64,000 nt of DNA from Burkholderiaceae bacterium. GTDB lineage: Bacteria; Pseudomonadota; Gammaproteobacteria; Burkholderiales; Burkholderiaceae_C. The stretch is from the NCBI GenBank assembly GCA_019745555.1, contig JAIESX010000012.1, positions 20,155 through 84,154 on the forward strand, written 5' to 3'. The position numbers and the translations under genes were made by a program. The first letter of the stretch is position 1, and every line of letters starts with the position of its first letter. The notes beneath the pieces are model-generated. The model was given only the letters and a program-made list of their open reading frames with translations. It ran no database searches and was not told the origin of the DNA. This document shows, in pieces, positions 36,761-45,931 of this stretch.

Positions 36761-38089
36761 ATGTCCTCGATGACCCCGCAGGAGATCGTCTCCGAACTCG
36801 ACCGCCATATCGTGGGCCAGGCCGATGCCAAGCGCGCCGTGGCCATCGCGCTGCGCAACCGCTGGCGTCGCCAGCAGGTCGAGGCCGCGCTGCGCCCCGA
36901 GATCACCCCCAAGAACATCCTCATGATCGGCCCCACCGGCGTGGGCAAGACCGAGATCGCGCGCCGTCTGGCGCGGCTGGCCGATGCGCCCTTCATCAAG
37001 GTCGAAGCCACCAAGTTCACCGAGGTGGGTTATGTGGGCAAGGACGTGGACAGCATCATCCGCGACCTGATGGAAGTCGCCGTCAAACAGACCCGCGAGG
37101 CCGAGATGAAGAAGGTGCGCACGCGGGCCGAGGATGCAGCCGAAGACCGCATCCTCGACGTGCTGGTGCCGCCGCCGCGCAATGAGTTCGGCGGCAACGA
37201 GGGCGGCGACAACACCGCACGCCAGGTCTTTCGCAAGAAGTTGCGCCAGGGCGAGCTGGACGAGCGCGAGATCGAACTCGAGGTCAACGAACCCAGGCCG
37301 CAGCTCGAGATCATGGGGCCGGCCGGCATGGAAGACATGGCCGAGCAGCTGCGGGGCATGTTCGGTCAGCTCGGTGCGGGCAAGCGCAAGCTGCGCAAGA
37401 TCCGCATCGGCGAGGCCATGAAGCTGCTGGTGGACGAGGAGGCCGCCCGGCTGGTCAACGAGGAGGAGATTCGCGCCCAGGCCCTGCAGAACGCCGAGCA
37501 GAACGGCATCGTCTTCATCGACGAGATCGACAAGGTCACCTCGCGCAGCGACGGCGGCAGCACGGCCGAAGTCTCGCGCCAGGGCGTGCAGCGCGACCTG
37601 CTGCCACTGGTGGAGGGTACCTCGGTGTCCACCAAGTACGGCGTCATCAAGACCGACCACATCCTCTTCATCGCCTCGGGGGCCTTCCACCTGAGCAAAC
37701 CCAGTGACCTGATCCCCGAGCTGCAGGGGCGCCTGCCCATCCGTGTCGAGCTGGCCTCGCTCTCGGTGCAGGACTTCGAGGCCATCCTCACGCAGACCCA
37801 CGCCTCGCTCGTCAAGCAGTACCAGGCCCTGCTGGCGACCGAGGGGGTGACGCTGGAGTTTGCGCCCGATGGCATCACGCGCCTGGCGCACATCGCCTAC
37901 GAGGTCAACGAGCGCACCGAAAACATCGGTGCGCGCCGCCTGGCCACGGTGATGGAGCATCTGCTGGACGAGGTGAGCTTCAATGCCGCGCGTCTGCAGG
38001 GCCAGACCGTGCGCATCGACGCGGCCTACGTGGACCAGCGCCTGGCCGATCTGAGTCGCAACGAGGACCTCTCGCGCTACATTCTTTGA
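36761..38089 (+). CDS. hslU: HslUV protease ATPase subunit
   Basis: A 442-residue AAA+ unfoldase. Walker [10 protein letters not shown] starts at residue 57, Walker B is [10 protein letters not shown] near 249, and the pore loop GYVGKD near 90 is conserved. The intermediate (I) domain spans about 110-235. The C-terminal EDLSRYIL inserts into HslV to activate it. ATG 36761 ([10 protein letters not shown]) gives the standard length. Heat-shock control is usual for the family, but no clear sigma-32 promoter was seen. Confidence 0.94.
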   Translation: MSSMTPQEIVSELDRHIVGQADAKRAVAIALRNRWRRQQVEAALRPEITPKNILMIGPTGVGKTEIARRLARLADAPFIKVEATKFTEVGYVGKDVDSIIRDLMEVAVKQTREAEMKKVRTRAEDAAEDRILDVLVPPPRNEFGGNEGGDNTARQVFRKKLRQGELDEREIELEVNEPRPQLEIMGPAGMEDMAEQLRGMFGQLGAGKRKLRKIRIGEAMKLLVDEEAARLVNEEEIRAQALQNAEQNGIVFIDEIDKVTSRSDGGSTAEVSRQGVQRDLLPLVEGTSVSTKYGVIKTDHILFIASGAFHLSKPSDLIPELQGRLPIRVELASLSVQDFEAILTQTHASLVKQYQALLATEGVTLEFAPDGITRLAHIAYEVNERTENIGARRLATVMEHLLDEVSFNAARLQGQTVRIDAAYVDQRLADLSRNEDLSRYIL

Positions 38090-38191
38090 AGCAGGCCAGG
38101 GTGTCTGCGAGGCAGTCGTGGCGTTTTCGCGCCGTGGCGGTGCATGGTGCCCGCTCGCATGCTCCTTCATGCGTCACATTCACACCAATCG

Positions 38192-38261
38192 CTAAGTCCT
38201 TCATTTAGAAGAGATTTTTGACCCGGGAAATTGTGTGAAAGTGTTTCTAAGTCCTTGATTT
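38192..38261 (+). repeat. Direct repeat CTAAGTCCTTSATTT (two copies)
   Basis: CTAAGTCCTTCATTT (38192-38206) and CTAAGTCCTTGATTT (38247-38261) are identical at 14 of 15 bases and 55 bases apart (about five helical turns). They lie upstream of the MraZ boxes. Function unknown; paired binding sites are possible. Confidence 0.6.
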
Positions 38262-38310
38262 CATTGAAAATTTCTCGTCTTTCCCCTTGTGCGGCAATGT
38301 TTTGCTGATA

Positions 38311-38350
38311 CAGTGCAAAAAAGTGGAATTAAGTGGTGAAAAGTGCGCTC
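38311..38350 (+). promoter_or_regulatory. MraZ box: four 10-bp direct repeats
   Basis: Four exact 10-base periods carry the core AGTG(C/G): cAGTGCaaaa (38311), aAGTGGaatt (38321), aAGTGGtgaa (38331), aAGTGCgctc (38341). MraZ is known to repress its own operon by binding tandem GTGG/AAAGTG-type repeats spaced by 10 bases between promoter and mraZ, which is exactly this position. The mraZ start lies 45 bases downstream. Confidence 0.8.
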
Positions 38351-38395
38351 GTGCTTTTCTCCCTCCTTTATTGCGGTTGGACAGAGGGGTTTTGC

Positions 38396-38824
38396 GTGTT
38401 TCAAGGGGCTTCGTCGCTGAGTCTGGATGCCAAGGGGCGGCTGTCCGTGCCGACCCGGCATCGTGACGTGCTCAGTGCCACGGCCGCCGGCCAGCTCACG
38501 ATCACCAAACACCCGCACGGCTGTCTCATGATCTTCCCGCGCCCCGAGTGGGAGAAGTTCCGCGAGCGCATCGCGGCCCTGCCCATGGCCGCCCAGTGGT
38601 GGAAGCGCATCTTTCTCGGCAATGCCATGGACGTGGAGATGGATGCCACGGGCCGTGTGCTGGTCTCGCCCGAGTTGCGTGCCGCCGCCGGCATCAGCAA
38701 GGACACCATGCTGCTGGGCATGGGCAACCACTTCGAGCTCTGGGACAAGGGACGGTACGAGGCCCAGGAGGCCGAGGCCATGCAGGGCGAGATGCCCGAT
38801 GTCTTCAAGGACTTCTCCTTCTGA
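38396..38824 (+). CDS. mraZ: Transcriptional regulator MraZ
   Basis: A 142-residue protein with two SpoVT-AbrB-like halves: [16 protein letters not shown] (about 9-24) and [14 protein letters not shown] (about 83-96). MraZ forms a ring that binds DNA repeats and controls the dcw operon. GTG 38396 is chosen because the family start [13 protein letters not shown] follows and AGAGGGG lies 7 bases before it. Upstream in-frame codons would run into the MraZ boxes. It heads the dcw cluster. Confidence 0.93.
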   Translation: MFQGASSLSLDAKGRLSVPTRHRDVLSATAAGQLTITKHPHGCLMIFPRPEWEKFRERIAALPMAAQWWKRIFLGNAMDVEMDATGRVLVSPELRAAAGISKDTMLLGMGNHFELWDKGRYEAQEAEAMQGEMPDVFKDFSF

Positions 38825-38833
38825 AAGCGGACG

Positions 38834-39778
38834 GTGGAACAGGCCCCATGGACACACACCACCGTCTTGTTGAACGAAGCCATCGAAGCCTTGCTCAACA
38901 AGCCGCAGGATCCGCCCGGCGTGGCCGAGCCGGCCGATGGCGCCTATGTGGATGCCACCTTCGGCCGCGGCGGGCACACGCGTCTGCTGCTCTCCAGGCT
39001 CTCCCCCCGTGGGCGGGTCACCGCCTTCGACAAGGATCCCGCTGCCATTGCCGAGGCGCAGACCATCGCCGACCCGCGCTTCGCCATCCGGCACCAGGGC
39101 TTCCGGCATCTGCGCGAGCTGCCGCCGGCCAGTGCGGACGGCCTGCTCATGGACCTGGGTGTGAGCTCGCCCCAGATCGACGACCCGACACGCGGTTTCA
39201 GCTTCCGTTTCGACGGGCCGCTGGACATGCGCATGGACACCACGCGGGGCCAGAGCGTGGCGCAGTGGCTGGCGACGGCCGAGACAAAAGCAATCGCGGA
39301 GGTGATACGTGACTACGGTGAAGAACGGTTTGCTGGCCCGATTGCAAAGGCGATTGTGGCGCGCCGACAGGAACGGGGCCCAGTTTCAAGCACCGCTGAA
39401 CTGGCCCAGCTCGTGGCTGACACGGTCAAAACCCGCGAGCCGGGCCAGAACCCTGCAACGCGCACATTTCAGGCTCTTCGGATTTTCATCAACGCCGAGC
39501 TTGAGGAGCTGCAAGAAGCGCTAGAGGCCAGCCTCGATGTGCTGCAACCCGGAGGACGGCTGGTCGTGATCAGTTTCCACTCGCTGGAAGACCGCATCGT
39601 CAAGCAGTTCATCGCGCAGCATTCGCGCGAGGTCTACGACCGCCGTGCGCCCTTTGCCGAGCCCAAGCCCATGAAGCTGCGCGCGTTGGACCGCATCAAG
39701 CCGAGTGCCGTCGAGGTGGCCGCCAACCCGCGCGCGCGCAGCGCCATCATGCGCGTGGCCGTGAGGACTGCCGCATGA
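38834..39778 (+). CDS. rsmH: 16S rRNA m4C1402 methyltransferase
   Basis: A 314-residue SAM-dependent enzyme (formerly MraW) that methylates N4 of C1402 in 16S r[44 protein letters not shown] and [13 protein letters not shown] are conserved. GTG 38834 is the only start fitting the N-terminus (WTHTTVLL); a nearby ATG at 38848 is out of frame. It is 9 bases after mraZ and overlaps ftsL by four. Confidence 0.93.
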   Translation: MEQAPWTHTTVLLNEAIEALLNKPQDPPGVAEPADGAYVDATFGRGGHTRLLLSRLSPRGRVTAFDKDPAAIAEAQTIADPRFAIRHQGFRHLRELPPASADGLLMDLGVSSPQIDDPTRGFSFRFDGPLDMRMDTTRGQSVAQWLATAETKAIAEVIRDYGEERFAGPIAKAIVARRQERGPVSSTAELAQLVADTVKTREPGQNPATRTFQALRIFINAELEELQEALEASLDVLQPGGRLVVISFHSLEDRIVKQFIAQHSREVYDRRAPFAEPKPMKLRALDRIKPSAVEVAANPRARSAIMRVAVRTAA

Positions 39779-40104
39779 CACGCGTGAACCTCGTCCTGCT
39801 GCTCGCTGTGCTGGCCAGCGCGCTCTACCTCGTGAGCGTGCAGTACGAGTCGCGCCGCCTGTTCGCCGAACTCGACCGCGCCGTGGGCGAAGCGCGCCGC
39901 ATCGAGAGCGAGCGCGAGCAGCTCGAGCTGGAGAAGCGCCGCCAGGCCACGACCCAGCGCGTCGAGAAGCTGGCCAAGGACAAGCTGGGCATGCGTCCGG
40001 CCAGCCCGGCCATCACCGATTACGTGAGTTACCAGCCCTACAGCGGCACCGTGCCCTCGGGAGCGACTGTACAACCGCGTGTCTCCGGGGGGCGCCTGCA
40101 ATGA
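39775..40104 (+). CDS. ftsL: Cell division protein FtsL
   Basis: A 109-residue bitopic protein: a short cytoplasmic start, one membrane helix ([20 protein letters not shown], residues 5-24), then a periplasmic leucine-zipper-like coiled-coil (about 28-70, rich in Glu and Arg) ending with [11 protein letters not shown]. It bridges FtsB and FtsQ to the FtsW/FtsI synthase. ATGA overlap with rsmH and ftsI. Position between rsmH and ftsI supports the call. Confidence 0.9.
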   Translation: MTRVNLVLLLAVLASALYLVSVQYESRRLFAELDRAVGEARRIESEREQLELEKRRQATTQRVEKLAKDKLGMRPASPAITDYVSYQPYSGTVPSGATVQPRVSGGRLQ

Positions 40105-41846
40105 GCAGCCGCAGCATCCAGTACACCTCGAGTCCGCTGCTGGCCAGCCGTACGCCGGTCTGGCGCAGCAAGTTCGTCGTCGCCATGCTGGCGCTGAGCT
40201 TTCTGGTGCTCGCGGGCCGTGCAGCCTATATCCAGGTCATCTCCAACGACTTCTTCCAGAAGCAGGGCCAGGTGCGCTTCGCGCGCACGCTGGAGCTGCC
40301 GGCCAACCGCGGCCGGGTGCTGGACCGCCATGGCCAGATCCTGGCCACCAGCGTGCTCGCGCCCAGCATTTGGGCCATCCCCGAGGACGTGGACCGCGAT
40401 CCCAGGCAGTTGCAGCGCCTGGCCCGCCTGCTGGACATGCCGCTGGCGGACCTCAAGCGCAAGCTCGAGGACGAGGACAAGACCTTCGTCTGGCTCAAGC
40501 GCCAGGTCGATGAACCCGTGGCCAAGCAGATTGCCGAGCTCGGCATCAAGGGTGTCTACCAGCGCAAGGAATACAAACGCCAGTACCCCGAGGGCGAGGT
40601 CGCCGCGCACCTGGTCGGGTTCACCAATATCGAGGACCACGGCCAGGAGGGCGTGGAGCTGGCCTTCAACAGCACGTTGGCGGGCAAGTCCGGTTCGCGC
40701 CGCGTGATCAAGGACCGATTGGGCAGCGTGGTCGAGGCCGTGGGTGCGCAGGTGCCGCCGGTCGAGGGCCGCGACGTGCAGCTGTCCATCGACAGCAAGA
40801 TCCAGTTCTATGCCTACCAGCGCCTCAAGCAGGCGGTGCAGGAGAACCAGGCCCAGGCCGGCAGCGTGGTGGTGCTCGATGCCCAGACTGGCGAGCTGCT
40901 GGCTCTGGCCAACTACCCGAGCTTCAACCCGGCGCGTCGCCTGAGCCACAAGAACGCGCCGCTGCGCAACCGCGCGCTGACCGATTCCTTCGAGCCCGGC
41001 TCCACGGTCAAGCCCTTCGTCGCGGCGCTGGCGCTGGAGAAGGGGGTGGTCGTCCCCTCGACGCCCATCCAGCTCAGCAGCAACGGCCGCATGAACGTCG
41101 GCAGCTCCACCATCAGTGACTCCCACCCCCATGCCGTGCTGACGCTGACCGAGGTGGTGCAGAAGTCCAGCAACATCGGCATGGTCAAGCTGGCACAGCA
41201 GATGCCGGCGCGCGACCTGTGGGAGATGTACAGCCAGGTCGGTTTCGGCCAGCGCCCGCAGCTGCCTTTCCCGGGCGCGGTCAGCGGCCGCCTGCGGCCC
41301 TGGAAGACCTGGAAGCCCATCGAGCACGCGACCATGAGCTATGGCTACGGTCTCTCGCTGAGCCTGGTGCAGCTGGCCCACGCCTACACCGTGTTCGCGC
41401 ACGACGGGGAGATCATTCCCATCTCGCTGCAGAAGGTCGAAGGGCCGGTCCATGGCGTGCGCATCCTGCAGGCCCGCCACGCCCGCGCGGTGCGCCACAT
41501 GCTGCAGCTGGCCACCGGCCCGGGCGGCACGGCGCCCAAGGCCCAGACCCTGGGCTACTCGGTGGGCGGCAAGACCGGCACAGCGCGCAAGCAGGAAGGC
41601 CGAGGTTATGCCGACAAGAAGTACCGCAGCTTCTTCGTCGGCCTGGCACCCGTGGCCAACCCGCGCATCATCGTGGCGGTGATGATCGACGAGCCGGATG
41701 CCGGCAAGATCTACGGCGGCGATGTAGCCGCACCCGTCTTCAGCGAGACCGTGCAGCAGACCCTGCACCTGCTGGGCGTACAGCCGGACATCGAGGTCAA
41801 GCCGGCGATCGTCGCCCAGAGTCCGCTGGCGGAGGACAAGCTGTGA
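40101..41846 (+). CDS. ftsI: Septal peptidoglycan transpeptidase FtsI (PBP3)
   Basis: A 581-residue class B penicillin-binding protein. One N-terminal helix (about 27-45), a non-catalytic domain (about 60-235) with ELPANRGRVLDRHG, and a transpeptidase domain. The active-site motifs are STVK (Ser301), SSN (356-358) and KTGT (491-494). It cross-links septal peptidoglycan with FtsW. It overlaps ftsL by 4 bases and murE by one. Confidence 0.94.
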   Translation: MSSRSIQYTSSPLLASRTPVWRSKFVVAMLALSFLVLAGRAAYIQVISNDFFQKQGQVRFARTLELPANRGRVLDRHGQILATSVLAPSIWAIPEDVDRDPRQLQRLARLLDMPLADLKRKLEDEDKTFVWLKRQVDEPVAKQIAELGIKGVYQRKEYKRQYPEGEVAAHLVGFTNIEDHGQEGVELAFNSTLAGKSGSRRVIKDRLGSVVEAVGAQVPPVEGRDVQLSIDSKIQFYAYQRLKQAVQENQAQAGSVVVLDAQTGELLALANYPSFNPARRLSHKNAPLRNRALTDSFEPGSTVKPFVAALALEKGVVVPSTPIQLSSNGRMNVGSSTISDSHPHAVLTLTEVVQKSSNIGMVKLAQQMPARDLWEMYSQVGFGQRPQLPFPGAVSGRLRPWKTWKPIEHATMSYGYGLSLSLVQLAHAYTVFAHDGEIIPISLQKVEGPVHGVRILQARHARAVRHMLQLATGPGGTAPKAQTLGYSVGGKTGTARKQEGRGYADKKYRSFFVGLAPVANPRIIVAVMIDEPDAGKIYGGDVAAPVFSETVQQTLHLLGVQPDIEVKPAIVAQSPLAEDKL

Positions 41847-43342
41847 TGCAGCGCCTGCACTCCCCCGAGCAGGCGGCCGCCTGGCTGCGCAGCCGTGTGC
41901 GCGGCACGTTGCACACCGACAGCCGGCGCGTGGGCGCGGGCGACGGTTTCATCGCCTGGCCGGGCGCTGCGCGCGACGGCCGGCACTTCGTGTCCGATGC
42001 GCTGGCCCAGGGGGCCGTGGCCTGCGTGGTCGAGCAACAGGGCGTCGAGGCCTTCGGTTTCGAGAGCGGTCCGATCGCAACGTACGACGGACTGAAGGCG
42101 GCCAGCGGTCCGATCGCCGCCGCTTACTATGAGCAGCCCTCGCAGCAGATCGAGGTGCTGGCCGTGACAGGCACCAATGGCAAGACCTCCACGAGCTGGT
42201 GGCTGGCCCAGGCCCTGGAGGCGCTGCAGCCTGCTGTGCCTTGCGGTCTGATCGGCACGCTCGGGGTGGGGCGCGTGTCCACACCGGGCGGCGCCGTGCA
42301 GAGCACCGGCCTGACCACACCCGACCCGGTGCTGCTGCAGCAGACCCTGCGCCGCTTCGTCGAGGAGGGGCTGCAGGCCTGCGCCATCGAGGCCTCGTCC
42401 ATCGGCATCGCCGAGCGGCGGCTCGATGGCACGCGCATCCGCGCCGCCATCTTCACCAATTTCACCCAGGACCATCTGGACTACCACGGCAGCATGGCCG
42501 CCTACTGGCGGGCCAAGGTCGAGCTCTTCGACTGGCCCGGTCTGCAGGCGGCCGTGCTCAACCTAGACGACCCCAAGGGGGTGGAGCTTGCCGCGGCGCT
42601 CGCGGGCCGCGAACTGGACCTGTGGACGGTCTCGCTGCGTTCCGACGCCGGTGCCCGCCTGACGGCGCAGGACCTGCGCATGGGCCCGCGTGGCGTGCAG
42701 CTGCTGGTCTGCGAAGGCGACTTGCGTGTCCCGCTGAGCACACACGTGCTGGGCGACTACAACGTCAGCAATCTGCTGGGCGTGATCGCCACGCTGCGCA
42801 GCCTGGGCATTTCCCTGGTGGATGCTGTGCTGGCCTGCCACGCGCTCCAGCCCGTGCCCGGTCGCATGGAATTCCAGGGCGGCGACGATCTGCCGCTGGC
42901 CGTGGTGGACTATGCCCATACGCCCGACGCCCTGGCCCAGGTGCTCCAGGCTTTGCGTCCACTGGCAGCACAGCGCGGCGGCCGGGTGTGGTGCGTGTTC
43001 GGCTGCGGCGGCGACCGTGATCCGCACAAGCGCCCGCTCATGGGGGCAGCCGCGGCCGCGCATGCGGACCAGATCGTCCTGACCAACGACAACCCACGCA
43101 GCGAGTCGCCCGAGGCCATCCTCGCGCAGATCCGCGCCGGCGTGCCGGCGGCCCGTGTCGAGCCCGACCGCGCCCGCGCCATTGCGGCGGCGCTCGCGCA
43201 GGCTGACGCCCGCGACGTGGTGCTTGTGGCCGGCAAGGGGCACGAGGACTACCAGGAGGCGGCGGGCGTACGCATGCCCTTCTCGGACCGCGAGCAGGTG
43301 GGCCTGGCGCTGCGCGCGCGCCGCACAGGAGTCCGTGCATGA
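41846..43342 (+). CDS. murE: UDP-MurNAc-tripeptide synthetase (meso-DAP adding)
   Basis: A 498-residue Mur ligase. The ATP loop GTNGKTST begins at residue 109. DNPR (415-418) is the signature for meso-diaminopimelate rather than lysine, consistent with dapF in this window. TQDHLDYHGSMAAYWRAK supplies the carbamylated Lys. ATG 41846 overlaps the ftsI stop by one base; the frame is open upstream but that is ftsI. Confidence 0.94.
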   Translation: MQRLHSPEQAAAWLRSRVRGTLHTDSRRVGAGDGFIAWPGAARDGRHFVSDALAQGAVACVVEQQGVEAFGFESGPIATYDGLKAASGPIAAAYYEQPSQQIEVLAVTGTNGKTSTSWWLAQALEALQPAVPCGLIGTLGVGRVSTPGGAVQSTGLTTPDPVLLQQTLRRFVEEGLQACAIEASSIGIAERRLDGTRIRAAIFTNFTQDHLDYHGSMAAYWRAKVELFDWPGLQAAVLNLDDPKGVELAAALAGRELDLWTVSLRSDAGARLTAQDLRMGPRGVQLLVCEGDLRVPLSTHVLGDYNVSNLLGVIATLRSLGISLVDAVLACHALQPVPGRMEFQGGDDLPLAVVDYAHTPDALAQVLQALRPLAAQRGGRVWCVFGCGGDRDPHKRPLMGAAAAAHADQIVLTNDNPRSESPEAILAQIRAGVPAARVEPDRARAIAAALAQADARDVVLVAGKGHEDYQEAAGVRMPFSDREQVGLALRARRTGVRA

Positions 43343-44763
43343 GCGCGCACAGCATCATGTTCAATCTGCAGCAGGCCCAGCCTTGGCTGGCAGGTGCGCG
43401 CCTGGTCGGTGACGGCCTCGTGGGCGTGACGCGGGTGCACAGCGACACGCGGACCCTGCAGCCCGGTGATCTCTTCGTGGCGCTCAAGGGCGAGCGCTTC
43501 GACGGCAACGCCTTCCTCGCGCAGGCCCGTCAGGCCGGCGCGGTGGCCGCGCTGTGCAGCGACGAGGCGGCCCTGCGCGCCAGCGGGCTGAGCGGCCTCG
43601 TGGTGGCCGACAGCAAGGCCGGCCTGGGCCAGCTGGCCACAGGCTGGCGTGCCCGGCACAAGCTGCCGCTGATCGCGGTGACCGGCAGCAACGGCAAGAC
43701 CACGGTGACGCAGATGACGGCCGCCATCCTGCGTGCCTTCAAGCCGCAGGCTACCCTGGCCACCGAAGGCAATCTCAATAACGACATCGGTGTGCCGCTG
43801 ACCCTGCTGCGCCTGCGCGCCCAGCACCAGCTGGCCGTGGTGGAGCTGGGCATGAACCATCCGGGCGAGATCGCCCAGCTGGCCGCCATGGCCCAGCCCA
43901 CGGTGGCCCTGGTCAACAACGCGCAGCGCGAACACCTGGAGTTCATGGCCACCATCGAGGCCGTGGCACGCGAGAATGGCTCGGTGCTCACCGCTCTGGG
44001 CGGCAGCGGCACGGCGGTCTATCCGGCCGACGACCGCTACAGCGGACTCTGGCACGAACTGGCCGGTGCACGTGCCCAGCTCACTTTTGCCATCACCGAC
44101 GAGCCTTCGGCCGCCGACCTGCGTTGCAGCGCGCCGCTCTGGACCGGTGCGGGCTGGCAGGTGCAGGCGCGTACGCCCGCCGGCCCGCTGAGCTACCAGT
44201 TGCGCGTGGCCGGCGTGCACAACGTCAAGAATTCGCTGGCCGCCGCGGCCTGTGCGCTGGCCGCGGGCGTGCCGCTGTCGCACATCGCGCTGGGCCTCGA
44301 GGCTTTCGAGCCGGTCAAGGGTCGCTCGCGCGCGCTGGCCCTGCGCCTCGAGGGCCGCGCCCTGACTCTGGTGGACGACACGTACAACGCCAACCCGGAC
44401 TCGGTGCGCGCGGCCATCGAGGTGCTGGCCGGTCTGCCCGGGCCCCGCCTGCTGGTGCTGGGCGACATGGGGGAGGTCGGCAACGAAGGCCCGCGCTTCC
44501 ACGCCGAGGTCGGTGCCTATGCGCACGAGCGCGGCATCGAGCAGCTCTACACCCTGGGCGAACAGACCGCGCAGAGCGCGGCGCAGTTCCCGGGAGCACG
44601 CCATTTCGCCGACGCGGAGTCGCTCAATGCCGCCGTGCTGCAGGCCCTGCCTGCCACCGCCAGCGTGCTGGTCAAGGGCTCGCGTTTCATGCGCATGGAG
44701 CGCGTGGTGCAGGCCGTGAGCGCCCGCGCCGAACAGAACAAGGAAGAACACCATGCTGCTTAG
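43339..44763 (+). CDS. murF: UDP-MurNAc-tripeptide-D-Ala-D-Ala ligase
   Basis: A 474-residue Mur ligase adding D-Ala-D-Ala. [21 protein letters not shown] typifies domain 1 (only part quoted here), the ATP loop GSNGKTTV begins at residue 116, and [11 protein letters not shown] and [12 protein letters not shown] are conserved. It overlaps murE by four bases and mraY by eleven. Confidence 0.94.
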   Translation: MSAHSIMFNLQQAQPWLAGARLVGDGLVGVTRVHSDTRTLQPGDLFVALKGERFDGNAFLAQARQAGAVAALCSDEAALRASGLSGLVVADSKAGLGQLATGWRARHKLPLIAVTGSNGKTTVTQMTAAILRAFKPQATLATEGNLNNDIGVPLTLLRLRAQHQLAVVELGMNHPGEIAQLAAMAQPTVALVNNAQREHLEFMATIEAVARENGSVLTALGGSGTAVYPADDRYSGLWHELAGARAQLTFAITDEPSAADLRCSAPLWTGAGWQVQARTPAGPLSYQLRVAGVHNVKNSLAAAACALAAGVPLSHIALGLEAFEPVKGRSRALALRLEGRALTLVDDTYNANPDSVRAAIEVLAGLPGPRLLVLGDMGEVGNEGPRFHAEVGAYAHERGIEQLYTLGEQTAQSAAQFPGARHFADAESLNAAVLQALPATASVLVKGSRFMRMERVVQAVSARAEQNKEEHHAA

Positions 44764-45931
44764 CCTGGCCCAATGGCTCCAGACCCTCTCGCCGGAGTTC
44801 GGCTACTTCCGGGTCTTCCAGTACCTGACCTTCCGCGCCGTGATGGCCGCGCTGACCGCGCTGCTGATCGGCCTGCTGGCCGGGCCCTGGGTGATCCGGC
44901 GCCTGACCGCGCTCAAGATCGGCCAGCCCGTGCGCGGCTACGGCATGGAGACGCACCTGTCCAAGAGCGGCACGCCCACCATGGGCGGCGTGCTCATCCT
45001 CATGGCCATCGGCATCTCGACGCTGCTGTGGTTCGACCTGTCCAACCGCTTCGTCTGGATCGTGCTCTGGGTAACGCTGGGCTTCGGTGCCATCGGCTGG
45101 GTCGACGACTGGCGCAAGGTGGTCAACAAGGACCCGGAGGGCATGCGCTCGCGCGAAAAATATTTCTGGCAGTCGGTGGTCGGCCTGATCGCCGCCTTCT
45201 ATCTCCTTTTCTCGATTTCCGGCAGCAGCAACCAGGGCGTGTGGGAGCTTTTCATGAACTGGGTTCGCTCGGGTTTCTCGATCGAACTGCCGGCCAAAGC
45301 CGACTTGCTGCTTCCTTTCTTCAAACAAGTCAGTTACCCGCTGGGGGTGATCGGGTTCGTGGTGCTGACCTATCTGGTCATCGTCGGCGCCAGCAATGCG
45401 GTCAACCTGACCGATGGCCTCGATGGCTTGGCCATCATGCCCGTGGTCATGGTGGGCTCGGCGCTGGGCGTCTTCGCCTATGTGACGGGCAGCGCTGTCT
45501 ATTCCAAGTACCTGTTCTTCCCGCACATCCCGGGCGCGGGCGAGGTGCTGATCTTCTGCGCCGCCATGGCGGGGGCGGGTCTGGCCTTCCTTTGGTTCAA
45601 CACGCATCCGGCCCAGGTCTTCATGGGTGACGTGGGCGCGCTGGCCCTGGGCGGTGCGCTGGGCACCATCGCCGTGATCGTGCGCCAGGAGATCGTGCTG
45701 GCCATCATGGGCGGCATCTTCGTGGCCGAGGCCCTGAGCGTGATGCTGCAGGTGAGCTGGTTCAAGTACACGAAGAAGAAATATGGCGAGGGCCGGCGCC
45801 TCTTCAAGATGGCGCCGCTGCATCACCACTTCGAAAAGAGCGGCTGGAAGGAGACCCAGGTGGTCGTGCGCTTCTGGATCATCACCATGCTGCTGTGTCT
45901 GGTGGGCCTGTCCACCCTGAAATTGCGATGA
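44753..45931 (+). CDS. mraY: Phospho-MurNAc-pentapeptide translocase (lipid I synthase)
   Basis: A 392-residue inner-membrane enzyme with about ten helices that transfers phospho-MurNAc-pentapeptide to undecaprenyl phosphate. Conserved loops are visible: [22 protein letters not shown] (Asp pair), [25 protein letters not shown] and [16 protein letters not shown] 44753 lies inside the murF end; the stop overlaps murD (ATGA). Confidence 0.95.
   Translation: MLLSLAQWLQTLSPEFGYFRVFQYLTFRAVMAALTALLIGLLAGPWVIRRLTALKIGQPVRGYGMETHLSKSGTPTMGGVLILMAIGISTLLWFDLSNRFVWIVLWVTLGFGAIGWVDDWRKVVNKDPEGMRSREKYFWQSVVGLIAAFYLLFSISGSSNQGVWELFMNWVRSGFSIELPAKADLLLPFFKQVSYPLGVIGFVVLTYLVIVGASNAVNLTDGLDGLAIMPVVMVGSALGVFAYVTGSAVYSKYLFFPHIPGAGEVLIFCAAMAGAGLAFLWFNTHPAQVFMGDVGALALGGALGTIAVIVRQEIVLAIMGGIFVAEALSVMLQVSWFKYTKKKYGEGRRLFKMAPLHHHFEKSGWKETQVVVRFWIITMLLCLVGLSTLKLR

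Larger units (their letters stand above)
38090..38395 (+). promoter_or_regulatory. dcw cluster upstream region (Pmra)
   Basis: About 306 bases without a gene and clearly richer in A+T than its surroundings from 38160 onward. It holds a 15-base direct repeat (38192 and 38247), a candidate AAAGTGT box at 38238-38244, a weak TGCTGATACA extended -10 (38303-38312), and four MraZ-box repeats (38311-38350). No intrinsic terminator for hslU is evident. Confidence 0.6.

Noticed and set aside
38311..38350. Short regular repeats that could suggest a CRISPR-like array
   Set aside because: Units are 10 bases with no spacers and sit exactly at the mraZ operator position.
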